Positions 48,001-61,000 of a stretch of 62,000 bases of DNA are shown here, piece by piece. Source of the stretch: Phoronis australis (lineage: Eukaryota > Phoronida > Phoronidae). The position numbers were made by a program, and so were the translations under genes. The notes beneath the pieces are model-generated. The model saw nothing but the letters and a program-made list of their open reading frames with translations, had not been told where the DNA came from and did no database searches. The stretch is taken from positions 14,041-76,040 of the forward strand of contig NMRA01000389.1 of the NCBI GenBank assembly GCA_002633005.1, given 5' to 3'. The number at the start of each line of letters is the position of its first letter. Position 1 is the stretch's first letter.

Positions 48001-51000
48001 ACTTGCCTAGGCAAAGAACCATACTTTGTAAAACCGCTTCCACCTGAACACCAAACTGAACTGAATGTTAGGACAGTTCTAAACCATGTCCAACAGCATC
48101 TACCAGCCAGTTATTAACATTAGTTCAAAACTGTTGAGTAACATTACATAACCCTTACACATTAACAATAGATTCACTTTCATCTATGCAAAATGTGCAG
48201 AATGAGGTATTTATTATGCCAATCTTGTATAAAAATTCATTACAGCTTACAACTCTGTGAACCAGCCTAAACTAGAATTATCTTAGAGAACCCTCATTGG
48301 TGAATGAATAGATGTAGGAAAAAACATTGTACCACCATTGTGTAGTATACAAGAAATTTAATTTTTCACTCCACTTCATTTGAAACTTTATTTTTTTGCA
48401 ATTTTGAGAGACAATAAATTTTATTTACTCCTTTGACATCTCCCAAAATAACTTCAATGTATCATGGACGACATGGTAAAACTACTTAATGTTTTCCTTC
48501 TCTGAGATGACTCCGGTTAGAATATGAGCTTCGTAGACCATAAAATAAAGTTACTTGAGGGGTAAAGTCAAATTTCTGTTTAAACTTCTCATAATTAAGG
48601 AAACAGCCATTAGAATTAAATAAGTCGTGTACATGAGTTATGCCATTTTGAAACCACAGGCTTGTTATCTATTATATATTCGAACTAAATCACAGAGGCT
48701 AGTGTATACCATCGTTTTCAGGTTCTAACAATTTGAATTTATATACACATTGAAAGACCTCTTTCCAAAACACATTAGAAGTCATTTGGGACATCTTTAT
48801 AAAATAGATATCCCGAATAGTAATTCTTTGAAACCTCAAAAACAGACCATTTGCTAAAACTGCCCATGGACTTGTAGTACTTTGACAAAATAGTCTATGA
48901 AACCAAGTTAATTTAATGGCTTTCATAAAAGAAGTGATGTCATTCATTCTGGTTTTACCAACATTATACTATTGAGCAGTAGTCTTGTGACAAATTTTTT
49001 CTGTGTTGCCGTTCCATACAAAATAGTAGAACATTTTGTTCAGTTGCTTCAGGAAGGCATGTGAAGAGGACAAGAGACTTACAAAAAGATGTATAAGTTT
49101 TGGCATAATCATGGATGTCACAATTGTTACTCTTCCAAAAAGTGTCAAGTTCGTTTCTCCCCAAATGTCTATAGCCTTCTTTATTTCACTAAGCTTGCTG
49201 CTAAAATTAATGTCGAGAATTCTATTTAAATCAATGGAGAATTGAATACCCTGTAAAGTGACTTCTGATGTTGCCCATTTCAGTTTTATATCACAACACG
49301 TTTTTTGATAGGTTCCCCTCATAGAACCTATCCAAATACAAATCGTTTTTTCCATATTAAGCTTTAGACCAGAATATTTTGCAAATTGGTTTAAAATGTG
49401 AAGTGTTTTCCCGCAGAGACTGCTCCGAGTCATCTAAAGATACAAACGTATCTACATGCATCAGTTTGTATTCCAAGGATCTGACTGGGATTCCCGTAAC
49501 ACTGTTGTCTAATCTAAAAATCCAGCCCTTAATCTCTGCACTTAGAATAAAAAGGTATGGTGATAATGGATCACCTTGCCTGCAACCATGCCCTATGTCG
49601 AAAAAGTTAGATGTGACACCATTTTGTACAACACATTGCTCTGCTCCTCCATTTAGTATATGGACCTTTTTTCATTGAGTCACTAAAATTAACAAAATTT
49701 GGAACTTTGTTAATAAAAGACCAAGACAAGGAGTCGAACTCCTTTTCGAAGTCCACCAGTACAAGCTAACCCAGTTTATTAAACATACATGTTCTTTGCT
49801 GTTGTGTGGTTCTTTGTTGTGATATGGACATGGTCTAAATTTTAAGTATTTTTTCAGGGGTCCCTGTTTCTTAGATTATTTAAATTGTCTCCCATCATTC
49901 AACCGACCAAGGGACAGTGCGCTACGAATTCCTATTGTGGACAAATACAAGGTAAGTTTCACACGGCATAATGCTTTATTTTCTTCTCACTGATGTATAT
50001 TAGCTGGTGTAGTTGTCATTGGTGTCTGCTAATCCAATATGCTTATTCCATTCGCCACTGCTGGTTCCTTTTTCTGTAATGTTGAACAATATAATGTATG
50101 GAGTTAACCATAACAAAGTTGTTTCTTGTTTTGTTTTCTTTTGGTTTGTGTTGATAGTCACCCATCTTAAACCTGTCCGTTTCATTAATTCAATGTCAAA
50201 AGTCCAGTTGTAGCTGAGATGGTCATTCTCACTTTACAGAAAAGTCGCAGGATTTTGTTGTTCGAGTGATATGTTGCATTTGACGTTAAGTCATTCTAAA
50301 CAACCGCCTTGAGTTGTTTTAAGGAACTCAGAATTTGCAACCATCAGACGTAGAATGGACTTGCGACCTTTGATAAAATAGGCTCTGAGAGCTAAGCTTA
50401 TGCATGTAAATAACAATCAGCTGCGTCATTTATGAAATATATCACTTGTTTTTACAGGATATGGGCGTTATTGTGCTTGGAAAAGTTGAATCGGGCACAG
50501 TTGTAAAGGGACAGACGTATACTTTGATGCCAAATAGGGTAACGCTTTGTTGTTTTTCCGAGCGGTTTGGATATTAATATGACTTCAGATATGCTGATTA
50601 TTATTATTATTATTCTATAAACAATTTTCTTCAGATAAAAATTACTACTACTGCTTTGTGATGGTTCTTGTTCACATACACTGCTGTCTTTCCAGTGTTT
50701 TTTTTTGTTGCAGTTTTGCAGAGGGACAAATGTTTGTTATTGGGTAGAGCCTCTTTCAAGGTTGTAATATGGCAAATTAGTAATCAAAGTCTTACGTAAT
50801 TGTTCTTGAGACGAAATTGTATTTACCCCATACGCATTGAATCAGTCGAGTGGAATACGACCATGTAATAATGTTTTCTGTATTCACCTCCCGCATTACT
50901 TTAACAGCGACCTCTGACATGGAAAGTTCAAAAGGTTGGTCAATCTCGACCCGACCTTCAAATGCCGGTCCGATCATCAAACCCTCCCAAAATAATTTAA

Positions 51001-54000
51001 AGTAATACATTTGCAGCAGTATAAATAACACTCAACATGCAATCAGGTCCCAATCGTAACATCTGAAACAGGACTGTTAATTGTATGACAGTTCTGTCTC
51101 AGTTTTCAATCGGGTAAATATTATATTGTCTGCAACTCAGGCGCCGATTCCTCAGTAACTACAATGTCAAATATTGTTGCTATTTAACTATTTTCAGAAG
51201 ATGTTACAGGTTCAATGCACAGTTACCGTTGTTTTCACCTTTGTTATCTCTTTTCAAGTAATAAATCGTTACATTTAAGGCTGTTTCTTTTACTAGAGAA
51301 AACTTGCAACCTAACGCGCAAGTACATACAAATAGGATGTGATCCGCCAGGTGAACAGTCTGAGGGAAGTATTTCAAAAATGTGATGAAAAAATGAAAGA
51401 AACTTAGGAACTAGATGCATATGGGATAAATAAAAAGTACCTCGATTGGCGTACACGAAGTAATATCCCACGAGACATTATTCCATGTATTGATACGCGA
51501 AATAATGTCTCGTGGGATATTGCTTCATGTACGCCACTCTCGGTACGTTTTGTGTATATACTGATACATTGGTCCTGCAATCGGATACTCATCAGCAAAG
51601 CCATTACATTTCAGTTTGAATTTTGATCTCTGTGAAATGGTACTGTACGGGTCTTTCTTAAATCTTTTTTAGATTCCTGTTGAAGTTTTACACATTTTGT
51701 CCGATGAGGATGATACAAACTTTGCGTATTCAGGCGAGAACGTGAAGGTGAAGTTAAAAGGCGTGGAAGAGGATGACGTCTCACCTGGCTTCGTGTTGTG
51801 TTCCAGTGACAGCTTGTGTAACACTGGAATGGTATTTGACGCTCAGGTACTCCTGCAGTATATTTGTAGGTTCATGTAATTGGAGACATGTTAGCATCCC
51901 AGGGATATCCAAAAACAGGTCTCCCAAGTGTAAAAAGTGAATGTGCTCCATGGGTTTAATTTTTTAGCGAGAAATACACTTGTTGTCAGTGGTATATGTA
52001 GTTTCTGAAAATGAGCAATGCAGGGTTTTTTTAATTTGTTCATGCATGTACATTGTGCATTGGTCAATTTTAACCAGACTGCTAGCACAGTCTTGGCTTT
52101 TGAGCCTGGTGCGTTGCAATACGGAGCATGTGTTATGACATGTTGAGTGTTTTACTTTTGTGTGGCCTTCAGGGTTGCAAGAAAGGCTAAGAAAAAGCTT
52201 CTTCAAGTTTAGAGCTTGAGTCTTACTGTACTTCTTTCATTTAGTCACATAAATCTGCTCGATACTGTACTTGTTTCATACATAGCGTTAGTAGCATGAA
52301 TATTTTGTCATGAATTACTAGCATAGTGATATTCAAAGTATCCATGCGTGTCTTCCTTTCCTTAAATATCATAAACTATATAGTGCATGTTTATATTTTC
52401 TACAATACTGAGATGATCACTCCACTGGCTAATTTCCATCAATTGTATTGGTCACAGCATAACTTGGGGACACTGTCTCCATCTGTTGGTTATTCTCAAT
52501 ACTAATCTTGATTGATTGACAGATTGTTATTTTGGAAACCAAGTCCATCATGTGTGCTGGCTACAGTGCAGTTCTTCATCTTCACACGGTGGTTGAAGAC
52601 GTCACCCTACAGGTGGGTCTAACAATCTGGACTCTGGAGATTTTGTTGAAATAACCCCCGAAATAAGTAGTGACGACATTGATCCAGTTAATCTTTTCAC
52701 TGTCATGTTTTAGAACTGCAGTTCCCAGTGCCAAATATATAGGTAGAACATAAGGGTGCAATCATGAAAAATGTTATGAAATTCTTATTTGTTGGTATGG
52801 CAGTCTGTTATTAAACTTTCAGCATGAGATTTAAACACACTGTTCTTTGATATAGTTTTTTGACATAATACATTGGCACAGGTATTCGCCTGGAAGACTA
52901 TTCAAGATTACAGGTAAAAAACAGCAATAGTCAATCAAGGGTTATAGTAATATGTAACCCGCCCCGATATGTACGTGACATTTCAGAATCGGATCCTAAA
53001 TCAAAATTGTTTTGAATTTGAATCAATTTCACTTTGACGATGGACAGTTTAGAGGCTAGTGTATCAGTCCCAATTTGTTGGGTTAGTGGTTGGCAGAAAT
53101 TTGGTAACATGAAAAATCAAAAACTTTTTTCTTCAATCTGTAAGCGCAGGTATCGAAATAAGTCGAGGTAGAGACCAGAATCAATTATGGTGTTTTTATC
53201 AACGGTGTTTTTAATTCGTTGTTGCAAAGTTTACAGGAAATTTGGTGCACTAATGTGACCAGAAGAACTGTTGTGTTGTAGGATATCATCTGCATTATCG
53301 ACAAGAAGACTGGTGTAAAGTCAAGGAAAGTCAGATTCCTGAAGCAGGATCAAATAGCTATAGTGCGTTTCAAAGTAGTCGATGGATTAGTCTGCATGGA
53401 AACCTTCAAAGAATTTCCACAACTGGGTCGTTTTTCTCTTCGAGACGAATGTACGTACAAGCGGCGATTAATGCTGTTGTGACTGCGAAGAAATCCAAAA
53501 AATGTGCTGTAAAACAGATGTGTGTTAATTATTCCATCTCCTGCGATTGTCTGAATTTAGACAGTTGTGAGGTCATTCCATTGAACGCCTTTTGTTCATG
53601 AAAACAGCATGTTAAGTTGCTGATGTTGTTGCTTAACTTTCTCTTGGAGTTGCTTGACTTGACTGTGGCGACCTTGTCGTCAAGTCTGTGTAATTACTAG
53701 CGAGATATCTACAAAACTATAGATTTTAACTCTGGCAGTGAAAGTGGGAATTTTCTGAAAATTGGAATTTGTTTTTTTGGCTTTCTGCCATTAATTAGAG
53801 CATTTGTCCGTGTCTTTTTGTAACATCTATCAAAAAAAGATAGGAGCATTGATAGTAAAACAAAGGTATCAATAATATGTCCATAAATGCGCCAGATGAA
53901 GTCTCAAAAACGCTGTTACAGTTTTCTAAATTATCGTGCCGTTTGTCCTTGCATTGTCTAACAATAGTCCCAAAAAATATTTGGTGCTCCTATACAAATC

Positions 54001-54864
54001 TGAAACATTGTTAAGTCAAGTGTCGATGACCTCAATGTGTCTGGGTAAAAATTCAAAGCTAAGAACTGATATAATCAATTAAAAACAATTCAAATCAATC
54101 AAAAATGTTACATAGTAGACTTAAATGGTCAGTGACATACAGGTGAAAAATATTTCAAAAAATAGTAAGTGAAGATATGTTCATGTTTTGCCACTTTCAA
54201 TTGGGGGTGGGATGATACACATTTTTAGGAATTCAGTTTGATTCTTTAGTAACAATTTCAAGAACAAAATTGATGAACTTCTCAGATTTGAAACAAATGA
54301 GCAAACCTCTGCTGTTCATTTCTTCAATGTCTCAAGAATATTCTTCAAAAGATACAAATAAGTCAAAACTTTGTGTGACACCTAATGATGATTTGAAGTG
54401 AGCATTGGCGTATCAATATCGAAATTGCGATTTCATTACAATTCAATTAATTATCGCACCCTTACTTTTAACCTCATGTGACTTTTGTTCTCTCTGTCTC
54501 CCTCCCTCCTTCCCCTCCCTCCCTCCCTCCCTCCCTCNNNNNNNNNNNNNNNNNNNNNNNNNNNNNNNNNNNNNNNNNNNNNNNNNNNNNNNNNNNNCTC
54601 CCTCCCTCCCTCCCTCTCTCTCTCCCTCTCTCCCTCCCTCCCTCTCTCTCTCCCTGCTGCAAAACTAACACTACAAAACTAACACTCCCTCATTCTAGTT
54701 TCGCGAGAGTCTGATAATTAGTCATTAGTTGATAGACTGCTCTCTCTGCCGTGGTTCTTGCTCTGTCTCATTTTCCTGCCCTTAATCAATGTTAAAACCA
54801 TCTGTTGTATTTTCTTGCAGCACGCACTATTGCAATTGGAAAGGTACTGAAGATCAGAGACTAA
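39059..54864 (+). CDS. GSPT1: Peptide chain release factor eRF3 GTPase subunit
   Basis: Cytosolic GTPase that works with eRF1 to end translation and, through PABP, links termination to mRNA decay. Coding exons: 39059-39254, 43955-44005, 44493-44687, 45927-46038, 46263-46443, 46703-46857, 47461-47607, 49858-49951, 50458-50538, 51673-51846, 52523-52612, 53282-53450 and 54821-54864, in frame for 562 residues. The N-terminus has two overlapping PAM2 motifs for [14 protein letters not shown] (39-48) and NVNAAEFIP (51-59). PPDDW and an acidic linker follow. The G domain shows GHVDAGKS (145-152), DAPGH (222-226) and NKMD (284-287). The two beta-barrel domains follow, with [23 protein letters not shown] and TIAIGKVLK near the end. 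All catalytic motifs are intact. A possible alternative acceptor (ttcag, 44475) precedes exon 3 but would break the frame. Confidence 0.96.
39397..40270. mobile_element. Foldback element, arms of about 200 bp, GSPT1 intron 1
   Basis: About 39400-39690 ('ggcactgcactggtcgg', 'gatgacattgacctacac', 'gttcgattcctcgcaacg', 'cactatttcccggt') is mirrored in inverse at about 40065-40270 ('accgggaaatagtgc', 'cgttgcaaggaatcgaac', 'atgtcaatgtcgtcatg', 'taccagtgccatta'). The centre of about 375 bp is single-copy. GTTCGATTC inside each arm resembles a tRNA B box, but no A box was identified. Confidence 0.7.
40610..41065. repeat. Degenerate short tandem repeat, 'aataatagtatagac' type
   Basis: About a dozen variants of 'aataatagtatagacgg', 'ggcaaatt' and 'aaaatct' recur roughly every 35-45 bp through GSPT1 intron 1. 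Units vary greatly, so the array is old. No gene. Confidence 0.65.
42023..42538 (+). mobile_element. CAGGGCTTGG MITE (hAT-like), copy 2, GSPT1 intron 1
   Basis: Ends CAGGGCTTGGAAT and ATTCCAAGCCCTG, flanked by the direct repeat CAAGTT (42017-42022 and 42539-42544), a 6-bp target-site duplication. The interior is close to copy 1. CAG-type ends and short duplications of 5-8 bp fit hAT elements; the assignment is inferred. Confidence 0.88.
46895..47322 (+). mobile_element. CAGGGCTTGG MITE (hAT-like), copy 3, GSPT1 intron 6
   Basis: Left end GAGGGCTTGGAAT (first base changed), right end ATTCCAAGCCCTG, flanked by GTATTA (46889-46894 and 47323-47328), again a 6-bp duplication. It is shorter (428 bp) than the other copies through deletions, including just before the right end. 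Confidence 0.88.
47873..47914. repeat. (TA)n/(TATG)n microsatellite, GSPT1 intron 7
   Basis: Run of 'tatatatgtatatgtatata' and neighbours, able to fold on itself. No function implied. Confidence 0.75.
48080..49800 (-). pseudogene. LINE (L1/Tx1-like) reverse transcriptase remnant, GSPT1 intron 7
   Basis: Minus-strand reading across several frames gives the order of a non-LTR reverse transcriptase: [18 protein letters not shown] (motif A, about 49775-49720), [18 protein letters not shown] (about 49600-49545), a decayed YADD region ([11 protein letters not shown]), [17 protein letters not shown] (about 49375), then the intact stretch [20 protein letters not shown] and FYYFVWNG. Near the 3' end come [16 protein letters not shown] and [10 protein letters not shown], a CCHC-like tail. 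Stops and frameshifts break it repeatedly, and no endonuclease domain was found, so it is a 5'-truncated dead copy opposite to GSPT1. L1/Tx1 type is inferred from motif style; other LINE clades are possible. Confidence 0.85.
50596..50614. repeat. (ATT)n microsatellite
   Basis: Six uninterrupted ATT units in GSPT1 intron 9. Confidence 0.8.
51432..51551. repeat. 120-bp near-perfect palindrome, GSPT1 intron 9
   Basis: The left arm with 'ggcgtacacgaagtaatat' and 'cccacgagacattatt' is mirrored by 'aataatgtctcgtggg' and 'atattgcttcatgtacgcc'. Outer parts 'aaaagtacctcga' and 'tcggtacgtttt' also pair. Arms are about 50 bp with few mismatches around an 18-bp loop. A tiny foldback transposon is likely. 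Confidence 0.8.
53690..54250 (+). repeat. Old dispersed repeat, GSPT1 intron 12
   Basis: Weak but ordered similarity to 29500-29760: 'acaaaactatagatttta', 'attttctgaaa', 'agtaaaacaaaggtat' and 'gaagtctcaaaa' line up with 'acaaaacaatagatttta', 'attttctgaaa', 'agcaaaacaagtatta' and 'gaaatctcaaaa'. Family unknown. Confidence 0.45.
54490..54655. repeat. (CCCT)n/(CT)n microsatellite interrupted by a 60-N gap
   Basis: Pyrimidine run 'ccctccctccct' on both sides of N at 54538-54597, in the last GSPT1 intron about 165 bp before the final exon. Gap size is probably nominal. Confidence 0.95.
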
Positions 54865-56333
54865 ACTGGAGTGAGGAACCCATCAACTGTGTTACTATTA
54901 GACACGCAAGACACTTGTTCGCTATGTGAACCTAACTGAAGAGTGTACAGTCCTGTGCTTGTCAAGCATTTTCCTAGATTCAGTGTGGAAGGAGCTTGTG
55001 TAGTACCAGAGAATTCATGGGCCTGGAAGTGAGGTTGTCTGATGCATGCTGTGTTTTCCCAGGCTGCTCAAGCCACATCACACTTTGTTGTGAGGATTTT
55101 CTGATAGCTAGCCTCCCTAAATATACCCTATGTACCAAAAAGGTATACCTTTGGGCGTATTATCCTAAATTTTATTGGTTTTAATGGATTGTCCATATTA
55201 AGAAGTGTTGGATTGAAGCAGAAATGGCAAGAAATAGCCCGTTTATGTTGATTGACCATGTGTGTACTTTTGGGTTTAAAAATGCCACACAAGTGCCATG
55301 TTTTGAATGAACACTCTTGGAGATAAATAATTCCGTGGTACTTCTCTGTTAAATTTTTAGTAACAAGTGTGAAAGAACAGCCAAGTGACTGGGCTTGGAG
55401 AAAGATGAGTTCTTTGCTATCATTAACTTAAAGAACATGGGAGTTGGATGCGTCAGTCAGCGGAAGACTTTAAATGAACTTTATTTAACATTGTAAAATA
55501 CTGAGTTGTCAGTTAGTAATATACATTTAGTTCTACAGCGTAATATACTACCTGGCGATTTCCAAACATGTTAACCAAAACAGTGGTACATCACTTTACA
55601 TTTAAGTGTCCTGTTTTATTTTTGTGTAGCTATTGTATGATACCAGATGGTAACTGATTGTATTAATATATTTAAATCTCATGTAGCACCAATTGGGTCA
55701 GGCCAGTATTTCAAATTTTACAGGAATGATTCAAGTTCCCGGTGGAAAATCTTTGGCAACTCGTCGTATTGGTCATATTACCTATAAAACGTGAATAACT
55801 TTGATAATGTAGTCACATGAGCATGCATCAGGACTTGCCACACTGTTAAATTGATGTGACATTAGCGGTCCGATATTGTTAGACTTGGTCTTCCATAGAA
55901 CGAAGGTCAAAGGAAAGGATTTGTTTACCAAGGTGTAAAAGCCACATTTTCAAAAGATTGCTGTTGGATTTTGACGGTGAAGGATTTTAAGCCATTCACG
56001 TATAAAACGTGAAACCGTTTGCTGGTTGCACTTACTGATGCTCTGGTTTTTACTTGGTGAAAGCTACTTTTGAATAAACTATTTGGTGGTACAAAATATG
56101 TCTTGGCATGGCTCAGAGGGAGAAATGACAAATCGTTAATGGTTGGGTTTGGACTGGATTCGTTGGCTTCTGTGGGTCACCATTACTATGCCAAGAGAAA
56201 GACCATCTTGTTAGCAGGTTAGGCAATGCAGGAAATTCTGCAAAATGTACCTAGGTGTTATGTGACTCGTTTTCATGCTGTATCATCGAATTGCAGTAAA
56301 TATGCACTTTTTACAAATAACATGGTTGTATGG

Positions 56334-56339
56334 AATAAA
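56334..56339 (+). terminator. Candidate polyadenylation signal of GSPT1
   Basis: AATAAA about 1.47 kb after the GSPT1 stop; another AATAAA lies at 56073-56078. Either would give a 3'UTR of about 1.2-1.5 kb, free of recognised repeats. Confidence 0.35.
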
Positions 56340-56684
56340 TGATTGTGAGTTCTATGTCTTGCATTTTTATGCACCTCAAAAAGTGTCACATCCTGTCCGT
56401 CTCAGTCATTTTTACCTTTGGGTGTTCATCGATTATCTTTAAAACTCGTAGATGGATCATGATGAAATTAAAACACCATTTTATGGAAGTCGAATACACC
56501 AGCACCAGTCTATGTTCTTCTAGATTTAACTAATGTGGTATTTGTTGGTGGTTAAAGTTTTTGATAAATTTATGGTCTGCCAATTTTTGAATGATACTTT
56601 ATTCAGAGGTATGTGGCGAGAATGTGCTGGCTCCAGTCAACTTTTCGATAGAGTTGTTACCCAAGTACACCCCGAAGACACTTG

Positions 56685-57254
56685 GGGCTGTTCCAGTAAA
56701 ATCTGTATGGGAGGGGGGGAAGGCACCTTTTTTCGCACCCACCACCCATATTTTTCATTTATTTCTTCAGCCTACCACCCGTAATTTTTTATAAGTTTGA
56801 AATGCAACCACCCGTATTTTTTTTTGTTCTTGTGGTTGACTGCACAGGCACTTGAGTTTATCTGTTCCTCCATCACCACTAACATCATTCATTACTAAGA
56901 AAACATATGTTTCTTATATACGGTTATTAGCCATCGAGAAATTCGAGCACTTGTGGTTAAATGGTGTTATGGGCATGTCGATGAGGAGATCGGAGGGAGT
57001 GAAAAAGTCGGAGCTTTTTGCAAGTTGCATTTTTGTTTCAGTTTTTGATTCGGTGCGGAGTGTTTATAAAATTTACTAAAATTACCCACCATCAAACATT
57101 TATGGCCCAATGAAACAACAACGGCCTGTAAATTTTTATTTTTTTTAAGTACGACCACCAGCCATTTTGAATTTAAATCAAACGCAACCACCCATAAATT
57201 TTTATTTCAGTTGCCTTCCCCCCCCTCCCACACAGATTTTGCTGGAACAGCCCT
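56685..57254. mobile_element. AGGGCTGTTCCAG MITE, 570 bp
   Basis: Near-identical to 15927-16497 along its full length: same ends, same ACCACCCA-rich subterminal parts, same centre ('gttaaatggtgttatgggca'). The high identity suggests recent activity of the family. Flanking duplication is unclear. Confidence 0.85.
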
Positions 57255-57279
57255 TAAAAGATTTTCCTCGTCGTAAAGA

Positions 57280-57420
57280 GGCGAGTGTTTTTCATGAAAT
57301 TTGATGTGTGGGATTGTTGATGCAATGTGCTGCTACCAGTTGATTTTCAAATGGATTTGACTACTGAGGCTCCTGCTATTAACCATTTTAGTTTTCACTA
57401 TTGCTTTATCCAGGGGTACC
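57280..57420 (+). repeat. Single fragment of the 300-1440 repeat family
   Basis: 'tttttcatgaaatttgatg', 'tcaaatggatttgactactg' and 'aggctcctgctattaacca' resemble one unit of the repeat at 22860-23640. Confidence 0.45.
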
Positions 57421-58038
57421 ATAGAATCATTCACACAAGCATCACATCTTGCGCACAAACCCTTTGTTAGGTGGTTCATGTATATGATTTGTCGTAGTAT
57501 GTGTGATTTTGTGGTTCATGCGCGTGATTTTTTGGTTCGTCTGCATGATTCATGGGTTCATTTGCACGATTCATAGGATTGTAGGTAGTTCGTGGGTAAG
57601 ATGCGATGGTCATGCATCCTATGGTACCTTGTTATCTGTCAAATGGGTTGTGTTAGAGGCAGTGTGTAATACACTGGACCACGTGATGAAATGGCAAGTA
57701 AACATTTCAAAGATTTATTTGCAACCAATTAATATTGCAGTTGAATATCCACCCATTGTGCAAAAAATCAAAAATATACTCATTTCAAATAGACCAACTT
57801 TCTAATATTACCATCAAGTATAAAAATCGCTGAATTTTAGACGAAGAATTACGCCAATTAAAATTATTTTCTTAAAAGTTTGAAATGACCTTGGAACTAA
57901 ATGTCAACTTCACATTACATCAAGGCAATAGTCATACCAGGGACTAGATCATTAACATTCTGGAATAATTATTTTCAAAGTTTGAAAAGCATTTCCTCCC
58001 GTTGATATGTCTAAAAATTAAAAGATAAGAATTAAGTA

Positions 58039-61000
58039 TCATACAAATTCAACACCTTCAAACTTATAATCTCCTAATTTTGTTTCTGGCAACCAAAAAT
58101 TACCATCTAAATCAAACACCATAATATAGGATGCTATTTTGGACCCATCCTCCTCAGTCTTCAAAGCAACTATGACCCTGTCTTCAGTAGTAGGAATAAA
58201 CTTGAATGACGAAAATCCATGAGTGGGATTAAGCTCTCCTATATGTTTAACAGAAATGTCACTGAAGGTTGCATCAGATGTGATCATTAGGTTGGTAGCT
58301 CTTCTCTCATCTGCTGTTTCATCATAGCGTTCTTTACTTGCTCTTCGTGGAAGAAAAAACCATTTCCTATGAATGTCACTCCACACTGCAGACTCATGAA
58401 TCATGTAGCCTGAAAAAAGAAGATACAGTGAAGCTGAATTTCAAAATATTTGCACCATACTGAAATTCACTACCCACCAGATGGCGATCAGGTCTTTGGT
58501 GGACAACTGTTCAGCGCCACCTACAGATTCCATGTAATGCAGACAGGAGGTTTCAAACTTCTGGTACAAACACCTTTCCTGCTATCAAAATCCTGGCAAA
58601 TTTCCACCGCTGTACATTGTAATGTACCCATGCCTTACGGAAAAAAGGCAAACCTTATGAAATATCAATGGATGAATTAACAAGGACACCGTGCTCCATA
58701 CACTTCCTACTACCAAGAAGAATCAGCAACAAATCCAGTGACTGCAGCTGATAAAGCGGGAGAATTTCAATCCTGGCCAGAATTAAAAAAATGTTAAATA
58801 AACTGGGGAAATTAAACTAAACAACATGAGGATCTGACAGTGGAATTTATTCCCCTGCTTTTTTTTGAATTAATGAACCACCGTGAAGTAATTTAATTTT
58901 TGGACCACCAAATCTGAGTCAAGATCAATCGGAAGCTACCATTACTCTACAGAATGCCAACATGAAAAGTCCCCAACTGTTTTGGAACAGAAAATAAAAT
59001 AAGATACGGCAGTATGAATTACTGCAGTGAAGGAATAAACAAAGGAATTTTCAAATTCAATCCAAATAATTTTTACGCATGAAGTGTACAATTTCTTCAA
59101 TATGTAATAAAGCATTAAGTAAGAGACAAAATCATGCTTTCAAACAAAAAATTTGTATGATTTCAATTTGAAATTGACTGATTAGTTAACCTAATCTGGA
59201 GTACTACACCATTTGCAAAAAAAGAAGCAGAGTGATTTTTGTCCTACCACTCTTGGCATCATGGTGCTAAACTTTTAACTGAACAGTGAGAATTCACCAG
59301 ACGCATGTAAGAGCTCATGCTGGTTTTCCAGGTGCATGGCTATAGACTGTAATGTGAGGTTTTGCAACAAAGTGGCGCAAGTACTCCACTGCAGGCAAAC
59401 GTTAGATACTTCTTTTTCTCCAAACTTCCTACGCTGACATATTCAAATGATTTGTGAGCAGAATCTGCTGCTTCCACATAGTTACAGCAATGCTCCACTT
59501 ATTTCACAAAAATAGTCAAAAATTTTCCAATTTCTAATATTTGAAGGCTGATTACATAATAATGGAAACTTTCCAAATGTATGACATCCACAAACCATTC
59601 TAGTAATAATTTAGAAATACATTGAATTTTTGTTCTAAACTTGAATTATTTTAATGCAAAATTTGACAAAACAGAATTTCACTTGTTGACCATACAGTGT
59701 GCTAAGTAAGTGCAGTAGGTCATTTTCAAGCAGATGTCGGCAAAATGGAACCTACCTGGATAATGAATTCCATCAGCAGCCCTAAGAGCATTGTAGTTCC
59801 TATGCCAGTCATGATGAAGTACGTCGCCATGGTGACCAACAATCTTGATCCATTGGGGATTCAAGTTCTGTAGTTCACCCTTAGGCGTAGTCCACTCTTT
59901 ACCTAAGCCACCAACATATAAAGACCCGTCTTTTACAGCGGCCCATTCACACTTAAATCCTGGGAAGACAACCACATAAAGATGAGACAAAATTAATGTA
60001 ACGGTCAATATTATGAATGGAATTAATGTAACAGTCAATATTATGAATAGACTACAGCAGCACCCTCATTCTCCTGTGGGGATATTTGCCTGTGCCTTCT
60101 TAGAGCATATTTTTCCAATGAGAAAATCACCCTCTATCTGCACCGATCCCCTCCCCTCCCTACTCCACAGCTACGCCAAGCCATGACACTGTGAACTTTT
60201 GCAAAACTTTAAAAATCTGTCAGACACTGAATGTCTGCATGACTTGAAATTATCTCTAACCTTGAGGGTAGTTATGATCATTGGATAACTGTTTGGCCTG
60301 GTGCAGGGAATTTTACTTGATTTTCAAAAAATGTTCTCCATTGGGGAATGAGGCCCCAAATTGAGTCATGGATGGTCCTGAAAAAGGACCTTTGCTACCA
60401 CTGTTCGTTTGGCAACATACAAAATATGGCAACATTTGGCAGAGCAAGTTTCGCACATGTTTCGAAAGGTCACACACAACTACACAAAACTGCACAAATG
60501 AAAAGCGAGTGTTTTGCAAGTATACTACTAGAGTGCACTTGCAAAATGTCTGCTACTGAAACGATTAGTCGGTGAAGTTGGAATGTTGAATTATGGGATA
60601 GAATTCACTGTTTCCATACCATAATTGAAGGTTTCTCTCTACAAGTCTCGTCCCTTACATTTACAGAATGCTACACATGTATTTAGTAGTTATGTATTTG
60701 GTGGCACGAGGCAGCATGTGATTAACCGTGAATCACTGTGTACTCATAGAATAACACACATAGTCCTCAGTCCTGTCAACATCAAAATATTCTAAAATGT
60801 CAGTCAAACTGTTATTGAAATGATTCATGGAATAAGTTACCCGTTTGGAGATTTTTGTTATACCAACCACGTCATCACAAACAATAGACACGACCACTGT
60901 CTCAACTGTCAGAAGCTTTTCGGCCAATTATGCCTGTGGCTATAATTACCTTTGTGCATAGAAGGACACCTTAGGGGGGGCCGTTGATGTCTTATATTCG

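Noticed and set aside
49379-49678. 99-codon plus-strand ORF in GSPT1 intron 7
   Set aside because: Antisense shadow of the LINE reverse transcriptase remnant.
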